A DNA stretch of 64,000 nt, from the NCBI RefSeq assembly GCF_900114065.1, contig NZ_FORS01000005.1, forward strand, positions 186,001-250,000. Direction: 5' to 3'. Below are positions 28,681-40,736 of this stretch, one piece after another. The position numbers and the translations under genes were made by a program. The notes below the pieces were generated by a model. The model was not told where the DNA came from and made no database searches. It saw only the letters and a list, made by a program, of their open reading frames with translations. The number at the start of each line of letters is the position of its first letter. Position 1 is the stretch's first letter. Source of the DNA: Stutzerimonas kunmingensis (GTDB lineage Bacteria; Pseudomonadota; Gammaproteobacteria; Pseudomonadales; Pseudomonadaceae).

Positions 28681-29691
28681 ATGCTACGTATTGCCATCAA
28701 CGGGTATGGACGTATCGGCCGCGCCGTCGTACGAGCGCTGTTCGAGCGTGGATTGCAGGATCGGGTACAGGTGGTCGCGATCAACGATCTCAGCGACCAC
28801 AAGACGCTGGTGCATCTGACCCGCTTCGATTCGACCTTCGGTCGTTTCCCCGAGCCGGTAGAGCTGCAAGGCGAATCGATGGTGGTGCGTGGCCAGGCGA
28901 TCCGCCTGCTGGCCGAGCGGGATGCGACCAAGCTGCCGTGGAAGGAATTGGGCGTCGATGTGGTGCTCGAGTGCACCGGCAAGTTCAAGAAGCGCGCGCT
29001 GATCGAGCAGCACCTGCAGGCCGGGGCCGGTCGCGTATTCGCCTCGCACCCGCTCGATGGCGGCGACCTGACCGTGGTCTACGGCGTGAATCACCAGCTG
29101 CTGGGCGATCAGCGCGTCGTCTCCAATGCCTCCTGCACCACCAATTGCCTGGCGCCGCTGGCCAAGGTGCTGCACGAGGCGGTCGGCATCCGCCAGGGCC
29201 TGCTCAACACCGTGCACTCCTACACCAACGACCAGAACCTGCTGGACAAGGCGCACAGCGATCTCTACCGCGCGCGTGCCGCGGCGTTGTCGATGATTCC
29301 GTCCACCACCGGTGCGGCCAAGGCCATCGGCCTGGTGCTGCCTGAACTGGCCGGGCGTCTGGACGGCCTCTCGGTGCGGGTGCCGACGCCGAACGTCTCG
29401 CTGGTCGACCTGACCTTTATCGCCGAGAACGCGCCGGAAAGCGTCGAGGCAATCAACGACATCCTGCGTGCCGGGGCGCAGAAGCTGCCGGCCGGCGTCA
29501 TGGAGTGCAATGAGGAAGCGCTGGTCTCCTGCGACTTCAACGGCTACCCGGCGTCCTGCGTTGCCGACCTCAGCCAGACCCGCGTGCAGGGCGAGCTGGT
29601 CAAGGTGATGGCCTGGTACGACAACGAGTGGGGCTTCTCCAACCGCATGCTCGATGTGCTGCTGCATTGGGACGGCGCCAAGTCGGCCTGA
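28681..29691 (+). CDS. gap: Glyceraldehyde-3-phosphate dehydrogenase (type I)
   Basis: A 336-residue NAD(P)-dependent dehydrogenase that oxidises glyceraldehyde 3-phosphate to 1,3-bisphosphoglycerate. Motifs: GYGRIGR (9-14 region), NAD-ribose Asp36 in AINDL, catalytic Cys152 in SNASCTTNC, and WYDNEWGFSNRM near the C-terminus. The central VHSYTNDQNLLDKAH and MIPSTTGAAKA are of GAPDH type and not of erythrose-4-phosphate dehydrogenase. GAGGAG precedes the ATG. The stop overlaps the start of the next gene by one base. It is probably one of several gap paralogues and, given its place, may serve an accessory sugar pathway. Confidence 0.9.
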   Translation: MLRIAINGYGRIGRAVVRALFERGLQDRVQVVAINDLSDHKTLVHLTRFDSTFGRFPEPVELQGESMVVRGQAIRLLAERDATKLPWKELGVDVVLECTGKFKKRALIEQHLQAGAGRVFASHPLDGGDLTVVYGVNHQLLGDQRVVSNASCTTNCLAPLAKVLHEAVGIRQGLLNTVHSYTNDQNLLDKAHSDLYRARAAALSMIPSTTGAAKAIGLVLPELAGRLDGLSVRVPTPNVSLVDLTFIAENAPESVEAINDILRAGAQKLPAGVMECNEEALVSCDFNGYPASCVADLSQTRVQGELVKVMAWYDNEWGFSNRMLDVLLHWDGAKSA

Positions 29692-30269
29692 TGGGCGAAG
29701 CCTACCGGCCGGGCGCGGGGCTGGGGCTCTGGCAATTGAGCCTCGCGCAGTTTCGCCATGCCGTTGCCGAGCGCGCCTTACCCGGCTGCGGTGCGGTCGC
29801 GGCGGTGACTGCTGACCTCGCTGTGGCGCTGATCGTCAAGGCGCTGCGGGTCAGTGCGGCGCACAGCGATGCTTCCTGCGAGGCGCTGCTGGCCGAAGCC
29901 CGATCACTGCTTGGTCGTCCCGGTGCCTTTGCCGATGATGACGTTGCGGTCTTTTCCGACTATCTGAAGGACGACGAAGGCCGGAGGCCTGACTTGTCGC
30001 GCCAGGCATGCGCGGTGCCGCTCGCGACGGCGCATGCCTGCGTCGAGGCGCTGGGCATTGCCGAGCGCGCCTTGCCGATGGTCGAGCCGTCGCTGCGCTG
30101 TGATGTCGAGGCGGCGGTGTTGTTGCTGAGTGCCTGCGTCGATGCCGTACTGCTCAACGTCGAGGCCGATCTGCAGGGGCTGGGCGACTCGGAAGCACGG
30201 GCACGGGTGCAGGCGGTGGCCGAGCGACTGGCCATGGCGGCAAACCACTACCGGCGACCTTCGGGTTGA
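29691..30269 (+). CDS. Cyclodeaminase/cyclohydrolase-family (FTCD C-terminal-like) protein
   Basis: A 192-residue helical protein. LSLAQFRHAVAERALPGCGA matches the start of the FTCD_C fold, which in other proteins releases ammonia from formimino-THF or acts as methenyl-THF cyclohydrolase. The glycine-rich PGCGAVAAV turn replaces the usual PGGGS, a small departure at a conserved site. The ATG overlaps the gap stop codon (TGATG), so the two are translationally coupled, an odd partner for a folate enzyme. No folate or histidine gene is nearby. Function is open. Confidence 0.75.
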   Translation: MGEAYRPGAGLGLWQLSLAQFRHAVAERALPGCGAVAAVTADLAVALIVKALRVSAAHSDASCEALLAEARSLLGRPGAFADDDVAVFSDYLKDDEGRRPDLSRQACAVPLATAHACVEALGIAERALPMVEPSLRCDVEAAVLLLSACVDAVLLNVEADLQGLGDSEARARVQAVAERLAMAANHYRRPSG

Positions 30270-30301
30270 TCGGTATGGCAGATAACGACCACGCAGCAGA
30301 T

Positions 30302-30328
30302 AAAACGAGACCTTCGGTCTCGTTTTTT
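30302..30328 (+). terminator. Terminator after the gap-cyclodeaminase pair
   Basis: An 11-bp perfect stem (30302-30312 with 30316-30326), a TTC loop and a run of six T. It is a textbook intrinsic terminator 32 bases after the stop. Confidence 0.92.
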
Positions 30329-30371
30329 ATTGACGGCTGTCAGTTCGCTTTCTACTCTCCAGTTTCGATAG

Positions 30372-30388
30372 TGAGACATAAAGTCTCA
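30372..30388. promoter_or_regulatory. Palindromic candidate operator upstream of the Fe-alcohol dehydrogenase gene
   Basis: TGAGAC and GTCTCA are perfect 6-bp arms around ATAAA, 48 bases upstream of the ATG, in the position of a promoter-proximal operator. IclR-family proteins bind short palindromes of this size, and an IclR gene closes the operon, so autoregulation by that protein is a reasonable guess. Confidence 0.5.
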
Positions 30389-30435
30389 GAATAAGAAGAT
30401 GCCAGCTTGTCAGGCGGCCCATTTCGGAGAGTGCC

Positions 30436-31602
30436 ATGAGTCATCGCATAGTTCTGCCGCGCCTGATGGAAGTCGGTGCCGGCGCCAGCGGGCAACTCGC
30501 CCGCGTGCTGAAGGAGCTGGGCTGCAATCGCCCGCTGATCGTCACCGACCGCATGATGGTCGAGCTCGGCTATGTCGCCCGTATCGCCGGTCAGCTGGAA
30601 GAGGCCGGCATCGCCAGCCAGTGCTTCGCCGATACCCTGCGCGAACCGACCGCTGCCTCGATTCGAGCGGGCGTGGAAATGGTCCGTCAGGGCGACTTCG
30701 ACTCCATCGTCGCCCTCGGCGGCGGCAGCCCGATCGATTCGGCCAAGGCCATCGGCATACTCGGCAAGTTCGGCGGCGAGATGCGCGACTACCGCTTCCC
30801 ACGCGATGTCAGCGAAGCCGGCCTGCCGCTGATCGCCATCCCCACCACTGCTGGCACCGGCTCGGAGTCGACGCGCTTCACCATCATCACTGATGAGACC
30901 AGCGACGAGAAAATGCTCTGCGCGGGCCTTGGTTTCATGCCCATCGCCGCGCTGATCGATTACGAGCTGACCCTCTCGCTGCCGCCGCGGGTCACCGCCG
31001 ATACCGGTATCGACGCCTTGACCCACGCCATCGAGGCCTATGTCAGCCGCAAGGCCAGCCTCTACAGCGATGCCCAGGCGCTTGAAGCCATGCGTCTGCT
31101 GGCGCCGAACCTGCGCGCGGCCTTCAATGAGCCGGGCAACCGCGCCGCGCGCGAGGCGATGATGCTCGGCGCGACCCTGGCCGGGATCGCTTTTTCCAAC
31201 GCCTCGGTGGCGCTGGTGCACGGCATGAGCCGGCCGATCGGCGCCTTCTTCCATGTGCCGCATGGGTTGTCCAACGCCATGCTGCTGCCGGCGATCACCG
31301 CCTTCTCGATTCCCGCCGCGCCCGCGCGCTACGCCGATTGCGCGCGAGCGATGGGCGTCGCCGCGCAGACCGACGATGTCGAGACGGCCAACGCCAAGCT
31401 GCTGGTCGAGCTGCGTGCCATCAATCAGGAACTCAAGGTGCCGAGCCCCGAGCGGTTCGGTATCGCCCGCGAACGCTTCTTCGAGCTGCGCGAGACCATG
31501 GCCAAGCAGGCGCTTGCCTCCGGTTCGCCGGGCAACAACCCGCGCGTGCCCACGGAAGCGGAAATCATCGACCTCTACGAAACCGTCTGGAACCAGGAGT
31601 GA
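30436..31602 (+). CDS. Iron-containing alcohol dehydrogenase
   Basis: A 388-residue group III (Fe-dependent) alcohol dehydrogenase. NAD site [13 protein letters not shown] (about 95-107); metal ligands fall in [16 protein letters not shown] (Asp and His) and in [16 protein letters not shown] (two His). GAGAGTG lies upstream of the ATG. The next gene, an acylating semialdehyde dehydrogenase, starts 4 bp later. Together they could take a hydroxy acid or diol, for example 3-hydroxypropionate or 3-hydroxyisobutyrate, to an acyl-CoA. The substrate is inferred from the pairing only. Confidence 0.87.
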   Translation: MSHRIVLPRLMEVGAGASGQLARVLKELGCNRPLIVTDRMMVELGYVARIAGQLEEAGIASQCFADTLREPTAASIRAGVEMVRQGDFDSIVALGGGSPIDSAKAIGILGKFGGEMRDYRFPRDVSEAGLPLIAIPTTAGTGSESTRFTIITDETSDEKMLCAGLGFMPIAALIDYELTLSLPPRVTADTGIDALTHAIEAYVSRKASLYSDAQALEAMRLLAPNLRAAFNEPGNRAAREAMMLGATLAGIAFSNASVALVHGMSRPIGAFFHVPHGLSNAMLLPAITAFSIPAAPARYADCARAMGVAAQTDDVETANAKLLVELRAINQELKVPSPERFGIARERFFELRETMAKQALASGSPGNNPRVPTEAEIIDLYETVWNQE

Positions 31603-31606
31603 AGCC

Positions 31607-33109
<1,503 letters not shown>

Positions 33110-33200
33110 CCCGGGCGGCACCGTTGCACTGACGGTGCCGGTCGCTACACTTCCGGGCGCCCTGCGGGGCGTCCATCTTCATCGAACGACAAGGCAGACG

Positions 33201-33995
33201 ATGCGCAGCACTCCCCGCGAGAAAGGCTCCTCCATCACCCGCGTGCTGGAAATCATCGAGGCGGTGGCGGCGGCGAAGGAGCCGCTCAGCCCGACGGCCC
33301 TGGCCGAACGGCTGGACATCCCCAAGGCCAGCGCGCACCGGCTGGTGCAGACGCTGGAAAAGGAAGGCTTCCTGCAGTTCGGTCTGCGCGGCGGGCTGCT
33401 GCCGGGCGAGCGCCTGCACGTCGCCGCGCTGAACATCCTGCGCAGCAGCCGGCACAAGGCGTTGCGCCAGGCGATCCTGCGCCAGCTCTCCGAAGCCATC
33501 GGCGAGACCTGCGGGCTGGCGATCCCGGACGGGCTGGACATGCTCTATTTCGACCGGGTGCAGACCAACTGGCCGCTGCAGATCAACCTGCCCATCGGCA
33601 GCCACACGCCGCTCTGGTGCACCGCCAGCGGCAAGCTCTATCTGGCCTCGCTGCCGCCGGAGCAACTGGAGCGGGTGCTGCCGCGCCTGCCGCTGCAGCG
33701 CATGGCACGCAACACCCTGACCGACTTCAGCGCGCTGCGCGACGACCTGGCGCGGGTGCGGGAAGAGCAGCTGGGCACCGATTGCGAGGAGTTCATCGAC
33801 GGCATGGTCGCCTGTGCGGTGCCGGTGCGTGACGCCAACGGCGAGCTGCTGGCCTGCCTGTTCAGCCACGCGCCGGTGATCCGTTGCTCGATGGCGCAGC
33901 TGCTGGCGTTCGTGCCGCGGCTGCGCGCGGCGGCGAGCGAGCTGGAAGCGGTGCTCGGCAGCGCCGCGGCGCTGGAGGCCGATCAGAGCACGTAG
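33201..33995 (+). CDS. IclR-family transcriptional regulator
   Basis: A 264-residue regulator: an N-terminal winged helix-turn-helix (SPTALAERLDIPKASAHRLV, about 32-51) and a C-terminal IclR effector domain (about 80-250) with LPIGSHTPLWCTASGKLYLA. It probably controls the two preceding dehydrogenase genes and binds their pathway acid. The ATG at 33201 is preceded by AAGG and matches the usual distance to the helix-turn-helix; an upstream ATG at 33135 is less likely. Its last 13 bases overlap the convergent hemolysin III gene. Confidence 0.87.
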   Translation: MRSTPREKGSSITRVLEIIEAVAAAKEPLSPTALAERLDIPKASAHRLVQTLEKEGFLQFGLRGGLLPGERLHVAALNILRSSRHKALRQAILRQLSEAIGETCGLAIPDGLDMLYFDRVQTNWPLQINLPIGSHTPLWCTASGKLYLASLPPEQLERVLPRLPLQRMARNTLTDFSALRDDLARVREEQLGTDCEEFIDGMVACAVPVRDANGELLACLFSHAPVIRCSMAQLLAFVPRLRAAASELEAVLGSAAALEADQST

Positions 33996-34600
33996 AACAG
34001 GATGGCGATGAAATGCAGCAGGCTGCCGACCATCACGAAGATGTGCCAGATGCCATGCCAGTGCCGAAAACGGTCGTCGAAGACGAAGAAGACGATGCCC
34101 ACCGTGTAGCAGATGCCGCCGGCCAGCAACCAGCTGAAACCGGCGCCACCGAGGGCGGCGAACAGCGGCTTGACCGCCACCAGCACGATCCAGCCCATCA
34201 CCGCGTAGATCACCAGTGACAGCACCCGCGCCTCGGAGCGCGGCTTGATCTCCTGCAGCATGCCGATCACGGCCAGGCCCCAGACGATGCCGAACAGCGT
34301 CCAGCCCCAGGCGCCGGCCAGGGTGACCAGGCAGAACGGTGTGTAGCTGCCAGCGATCAAGAGGTAGATCGACAGGTGATCGAGCTTGCGCATGACCACC
34401 TTCGCCCGCCCGCGCAGGCTGTGGTACAGCGTCGAGATGCTGTAGAGCAGGATCAGGCTGAGGCCGTAGATCGCTGCACTGACGATCTTCACCGGCGAGC
34501 CGTCGAGCGCCGCCAGCACCAGCAGCCAGATCGCGCCGAGACACGCCAGCGCAGCACCGACCAGGTGCGTCCAGGCATTGAAACGTTCGCCGTGATACAT
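33983..34600 (-). CDS. Hemolysin III / PAQR-family membrane protein
   Basis: A 205-residue protein with seven hydrophobic helices. The family markers are N-terminal ERFNAWTHLVGA with its His, the SxxYH stretch SISTLYHSLRG, and the C-terminal HWHGIWHIFVMVGSLLHF, whose His residues form the zinc site of PAQR proteins. Members are linked to membrane-lipid homeostasis and, by name only, to haemolysis. GAGAGGG precedes the start at 34600. It converges on, and overlaps by 13 bp, the IclR gene. Confidence 0.87.
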   Translation of the reverse strand: MYHGERFNAWTHLVGAALACLGAIWLLVLAALDGSPVKIVSAAIYGLSLILLYSISTLYHSLRGRAKVVMRKLDHLSIYLLIAGSYTPFCLVTLAGAWGWTLFGIVWGLAVIGMLQEIKPRSEARVLSLVIYAVMGWIVLVAVKPLFAALGGAGFSWLLAGGICYTVGIVFFVFDDRFRHWHGIWHIFVMVGSLLHFIAILFYVL

Positions 34601-34699
34601 CGCATCCCTCTCAGAAACCGTGATCGGCAAAGCATGCCGCGGTTGGGTTACGGGATACAAACCGGTGCTGAATGCCCCTCGAAAAGAAGGGCGTGGCGA

Positions 34700-36709
<2,010 letters not shown>

Positions 36710-36933
36710 GGTGTTCAGGTCATTCGAAGCGGGGGCGGGAGTTTAACAGGCTGCCGCGCCGATGCTGGCCCGTTGCAGGTTCAATAAATCACCGATCGTC
36801 GCAGTTGGGGCTTGGCTGATCGAAATAATGGATTAGTCTTGTGCGCGCTGCAGGAGGCAGGGCGTTTGCATAGGGCTGTGCGGGAAATCGGGCGTGTAGC
36901 GCCGTCTTGCAAATCACCGAGTCCGGAGGCCGC

Positions 36934-38592
36934 TTGCCAGCGCCCGCTCAATCCATGCCGCTGTTGCTGTTGGCTGATCGACCCGAATGGGCCGAGCGCC
37001 TGCGCGCCTGCCTGCAGGGCTCGCATAGCAAGGAACGGCTGATCATTGCGGCGGATTGGGGCACGGCCAGTGCGTATCTGGAAACGCCCTGCCTGCTGCT
37101 GGCGACACCGGAATGCCAGGCGCTCGCCGAACGCTTCCCCTGGCCGCTGATCCTGCTGCTCGACGACGAACCGACGCAGATGCCGGAAGGCGCGGTCGAC
37201 TGGCTGGTGGGCGACCAGCTCAGTGCCGAGGTGTTGCGCCGCTGCCTGCGCTACGTGCGCGAGCGCTGCAACCTGCAGGGAACCTTGCAAAGGCTGGCCG
37301 AGCAGGACCCGCATACCGGCATCGTCAACCGCCAGGGCTTCCAGACGCTGCTGTTCGATGCCCTGGCCGAACATCAGGAACAGGACCTGGTGCTTGGCTA
37401 TCTCGATCTCGACAACTTCCGCCACGTCAACGATGCCCTCGGCCACCAGGCCGGGGATCGCCTGATCCTGCAGGTGGTGGCGCGGCTCAAGGCGCAGCTG
37501 GAGGTCGGCGACATGCTGGCGCGGCTGGGCGGCGACGAATTCGCACTGCTGCTCGATACCCGCGACGATCCGGAGCGCGCCGTGGCGGTCGCCGATCGCA
37601 TCGTCGAAGCACTGGCGGAGCCTTACTGGGTGGAGGGCGAGAGCCTGATGCTCGGCTGCAGCGTCGGACTGGCGCGTGCCAGCGAGGGGATCGACGCCGA
37701 TCCGCTGCTCTGGCACGCGCAGATCGCCATGCGCCAGGCCAAGGCGGCCCAGGGCTGCACCTGGTGTTTCTACGATGAACAGGTCAGCCGCAGCGCGCGC
37801 AGCCTCGCCGATCAGGAAGGCGAGCTGCGCCGTGCGTTGCGTCGCGGTGAGCTGGAGCTGCACTACCAGCCGCGGCTGTGCCTGGAAAGCGGGCGCATCG
37901 TCGGACTAGAGGCACTGGTGCGCTGGCTGCACCCGGAAAGAGGGCTGCTGGGGCCGGAAGCCTTCATTCCCATGGCTGAGGAGAGCGGCCTGATCGTGCC
38001 GCTCGGCTACTGGGTGATCGCCCGCGCGCTGCGCGATCTGCAAAGCCTGCATGAGGGCGGCGCGGATTCACTGCACATGGCGATCAACCTGTCGTTCCGC
38101 CAGTTTCAGGACAGTCAGTTGCTGCCGACGCTCAACCGGCTGATCGACGAGCGCGGCATCGACCCGCACTGGCTGGAATTCGAACTCACCGAAACCGCGG
38201 TGATGCGCCGCAGCGAGCAGGTACAGAGCGCCATGCATGCGCTGGGCGAGCTCGGCGTGCGCTTTTCGCTGGATGATTTCGGCACCGGTTTCTCGTCGTT
38301 CGTGCACCTGTCCAGCCTGCCGATCACCCTGCTGAAGATCGACAAGAGCTTTGTCGCCGGCATGGTCGTGCGGCCCGAGAAGTCGCAGCTGGTGCAGGCG
38401 ATGGTCGGCCTGGCGCACAACCTGGATCTGGATGTGGTGGCCGAGGGCGTCGAGACCACCGAGCAGCTCGAGCTGCTGCGCCAGTTCGGCGCGCAGCAGG
38501 TGCAGGGCTATCTGGTCAGCCAGCCGTTGCCGCTGGCCGAGTTGCTGCATTTCATGAGCGCCGAGCGACTGGCAGCCGGCCTGGCGCATTGA
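36934..38592 (+). CDS. GGDEF-EAL cyclic-di-GMP protein with receiver-like N-terminus
   Basis: About 552 residues. The N-terminal 115 residues look like a receiver domain without the phosphate-accepting Asp (CLLLATPEC where an LLDxxMP strand is expected). GGDEF follows with intact GGDEF, then EAL with GLEALVRW, NLSFRQFQ, ELTETAVM, DDFGTGFSS and AEGVET, the full phosphodiesterase set. It probably degrades c-di-GMP, and either synthase or GTP-sensing activity is possible. It is in the position of P. aeruginosa PA5295 (ProE), a phosphodiesterase. TTG at 36934 has GGAGG 4 bases upstream; ATG at 36955 is the alternative. Confidence 0.86.
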   Translation: MPAPAQSMPLLLLADRPEWAERLRACLQGSHSKERLIIAADWGTASAYLETPCLLLATPECQALAERFPWPLILLLDDEPTQMPEGAVDWLVGDQLSAEVLRRCLRYVRERCNLQGTLQRLAEQDPHTGIVNRQGFQTLLFDALAEHQEQDLVLGYLDLDNFRHVNDALGHQAGDRLILQVVARLKAQLEVGDMLARLGGDEFALLLDTRDDPERAVAVADRIVEALAEPYWVEGESLMLGCSVGLARASEGIDADPLLWHAQIAMRQAKAAQGCTWCFYDEQVSRSARSLADQEGELRRALRRGELELHYQPRLCLESGRIVGLEALVRWLHPERGLLGPEAFIPMAEESGLIVPLGYWVIARALRDLQSLHEGGADSLHMAINLSFRQFQDSQLLPTLNRLIDERGIDPHWLEFELTETAVMRRSEQVQSAMHALGELGVRFSLDDFGTGFSSFVHLSSLPITLLKIDKSFVAGMVVRPEKSQLVQAMVGLAHNLDLDVVAEGVETTEQLELLRQFGAQQVQGYLVSQPLPLAELLHFMSAERLAAGLAH

Positions 38593-38598
38593 TCGACC

Positions 38599-38622
38599 GC
38601 GTCCTGGCCGGCGCCAGGACGC
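38599..38622. terminator. Hairpin between convergent GGDEF-EAL and BCCT genes
   Basis: A perfect 10-bp stem (GCGTCCTGGC with GCCAGGACGC) and a CGGC loop sit in the 39-bp gap between the two stop codons. There is no T-tract; placement suggests a shared 3' boundary. Confidence 0.6.
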
Positions 38623-38631
38623 AGCTCGGCT

Positions 38632-40605
38632 TCAGCGAACCATGTGCAGGAAGTGCATGTGCTTCTCGTACTGGCCGAGGATGTCACTGATGACGTCCTC
38701 GCGGCTCCAGCCCATCACGTCATAATCCTGGCCGCCTTCCTTGAGATGCACCTCGGCGCGGAAGTACTTGCGCTCCTCGCGCTCGTCGTCCTCGCTGGTG
38801 GCGACGAAACTCGGCATGGCGTAGGCCCGCGGGCGCACTTCGTAGATGAAGTCTGGCTCGCCTTCGTGGGTGATCTCGAAGCGCAAGCGACGATCATCAC
38901 CTTCGCTGATGTCCACCGCATAGCCCTGCTTGCGCATTTCCTCGGCGATGTCCTCGTAGGCCGGACGCACCACTTCGGTGATGAAGCGCACCACATGGGC
39001 GCGTCGCGGGAACAGCATCAGCGTACGCAGGCGACGTTGCCAGCCACCGGCACTGCGCGGTGCGCTGGGCGAGGTGCTCAGGGCCTGGTAGCGCAGCCCC
39101 TGCTTCGTGGCATCCAGCCGCAGCGCCTTGAGCAGACCCCACATCGAACAGAGCAGCGCGATGGTGAAGGGCAGGGCGCTGGCGATGGTTGCCGTCTGCA
39201 GCGCGGTCAGGCCATCGGCGAGCAGCAGCGCGATGGCCACCCCGCCCATGGATGCGGCCCAGAAGATGCGTTGCCAGACCGGAGTGCCCTGCTGGCCGCC
39301 GGAGGCGAGCATGTCCACCACCAACGCGCCGGAGTCCGCCGAGGTGACGAAGAACACCACCACCATGATGATCGCGATCAGCGAGATGAAGCCCGAGAAG
39401 GGGAAGTGCTCGAGGAAGGCGAACAGGGCCAGCGAACTGTCTTGCTCGATGGCTTCACCAAGGCTGGAGACGTGTTCCCAGAGGATCATGTGGATCGCTG
39501 TGTCGCCGAACACGGTCATCCACAGCAGGGTGAATGCAGTCGGCACCAGCAGCACGCCGGTGACGAACTCTCGAATCGTCCGGCCGCGCGAGATGCGCGC
39601 GATGAACAGGCCGACGAAGGGCGACCAGGCCAGCCACCAGCCCCAGTAGAACAGCGTCCAGCCGCCGATCCAGTCGTTCGGCTCGTAGGCATAGAGGTTG
39701 AAGGTCTTGTTGACGATATCCGACAGGTAGCTGCCGGTGTTCTGCACGAAAGTCTGCAGGATGAACACCGTCGGCCCCGCGATCAGCACCATCAGCAACA
39801 GCAGTGCCGCCAGCGTCAGGTTCAGCTCCGACAGCCTGCGCACGCCCTTGTCCAGGCCGGTGACCACCGAAATCGTCGCCAGCAGCGTGGTGGCGATGAT
39901 CAGGCCGATCTGCACCGGCACGGATACCGGCAGGCCGTACAGGTGATTCAGCCCGGTGTTGATCTGGGTGACGCCGAGGCCCAGTGAGGTGGCGACCCCG
40001 AGCACCGTGCCGATGATGGCGAAGATGTCCACGGCATGCCCGATCGGCCCGTAGATGCGCTCGCCAATCAGCGGGTAGAGCGCCGAGCGCAGGGTGAGCG
40101 GCAGGCCGTGGCGGTAGGCGAAGTAGGCCAGGATCATCGCCACGATGGCGTAGATCGCCCAGGCATGCAGGCCCCAGTGGAAGAAGGTGATCTTCATCGC
40201 CTCATAGGCGGCAGCGCTGGTGCCGCCCTCGCCCACCGGCGGTGAGAGGAAGTGCATCACCGGTTCGGCGACGCCGAAGAACATCAGGCCGATGCCCATG
40301 CCGGCGGAGAACAGCATGGCGAACCAGGTCAGGGCGCTGTAATCCGGTTCGCTGTGATCCGGCCCGAGCTTGATGTCGCCGTAACGACTGAACGCCAGCA
40401 GCACCACCATGAGCAGGATGAGTGCAACGGCGAGGATGTAGAGCCAGCTGACGTTGGCGATGATCCAGGCCTGGGTATCGCCAAACAGCGTTTGCGCATG
40501 GCTCTGGAAAGCGACGCTGTAGATCACCAGCGCCAGGATGATGACCGCCGAGCCGTAGAAGACCGGGGCGTTGAGGTGAGACGACGAGGGCTGTTTTGCC
40601 TCCAT
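38632..40605 (-). CDS. BCCT-family choline/glycine betaine transporter (BetT-like)
   Basis: A 657-residue transporter with 12 helices and the BCCT signature (FYWGWWLAWSPFVGLFIARIS, shown here shortened: WGWWLAWSPFVG) that carries the Trp-rich substrate site. The cytoplasmic C-terminal tail of about 130 residues is long and charged, as in BetT-type proteins where it senses osmotic strength. It imports choline or a related quaternary amine for use as carbon or osmoprotectant. GGAG lies 7 bases upstream of the ATG at 40605. In PAO1 betT2 occupies the equivalent place beside comM. Confidence 0.9.
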   Translation of the reverse strand: MEAKQPSSSHLNAPVFYGSAVIILALVIYSVAFQSHAQTLFGDTQAWIIANVSWLYILAVALILLMVVLLAFSRYGDIKLGPDHSEPDYSALTWFAMLFSAGMGIGLMFFGVAEPVMHFLSPPVGEGGTSAAAYEAMKITFFHWGLHAWAIYAIVAMILAYFAYRHGLPLTLRSALYPLIGERIYGPIGHAVDIFAIIGTVLGVATSLGLGVTQINTGLNHLYGLPVSVPVQIGLIIATTLLATISVVTGLDKGVRRLSELNLTLAALLLLMVLIAGPTVFILQTFVQNTGSYLSDIVNKTFNLYAYEPNDWIGGWTLFYWGWWLAWSPFVGLFIARISRGRTIREFVTGVLLVPTAFTLLWMTVFGDTAIHMILWEHVSSLGEAIEQDSSLALFAFLEHFPFSGFISLIAIIMVVVFFVTSADSGALVVDMLASGGQQGTPVWQRIFWAASMGGVAIALLLADGLTALQTATIASALPFTIALLCSMWGLLKALRLDATKQGLRYQALSTSPSAPRSAGGWQRRLRTLMLFPRRAHVVRFITEVVRPAYEDIAEEMRKQGYAVDISEGDDRRLRFEITHEGEPDFIYEVRPRAYAMPSFVATSEDDEREERKYFRAEVHLKEGGQDYDVMGWSREDVISDILGQYEKHMHFLHMVR

Positions 40606-40736
40606 GCTGCGCTCCTTCGGGTTGTTTCTGGGGAGTGGCCGCCTGTGGCGAAAGCCATCCAACTTAACACAGACCGCAAAGGATGCCCGTTGTCCGCAGC
40701 TGATCGACGCGCACCGAAGCCCGTGCTAGAGCAGGC

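Noticed and set aside
28681-29691. Erythrose-4-phosphate dehydrogenase (epd)
   Set aside because: The region after the catalytic Cys (SYTNDQNLLDKAH, IPSTTGAAKA) is of GAPDH type, not the HSAMNDQQV type.
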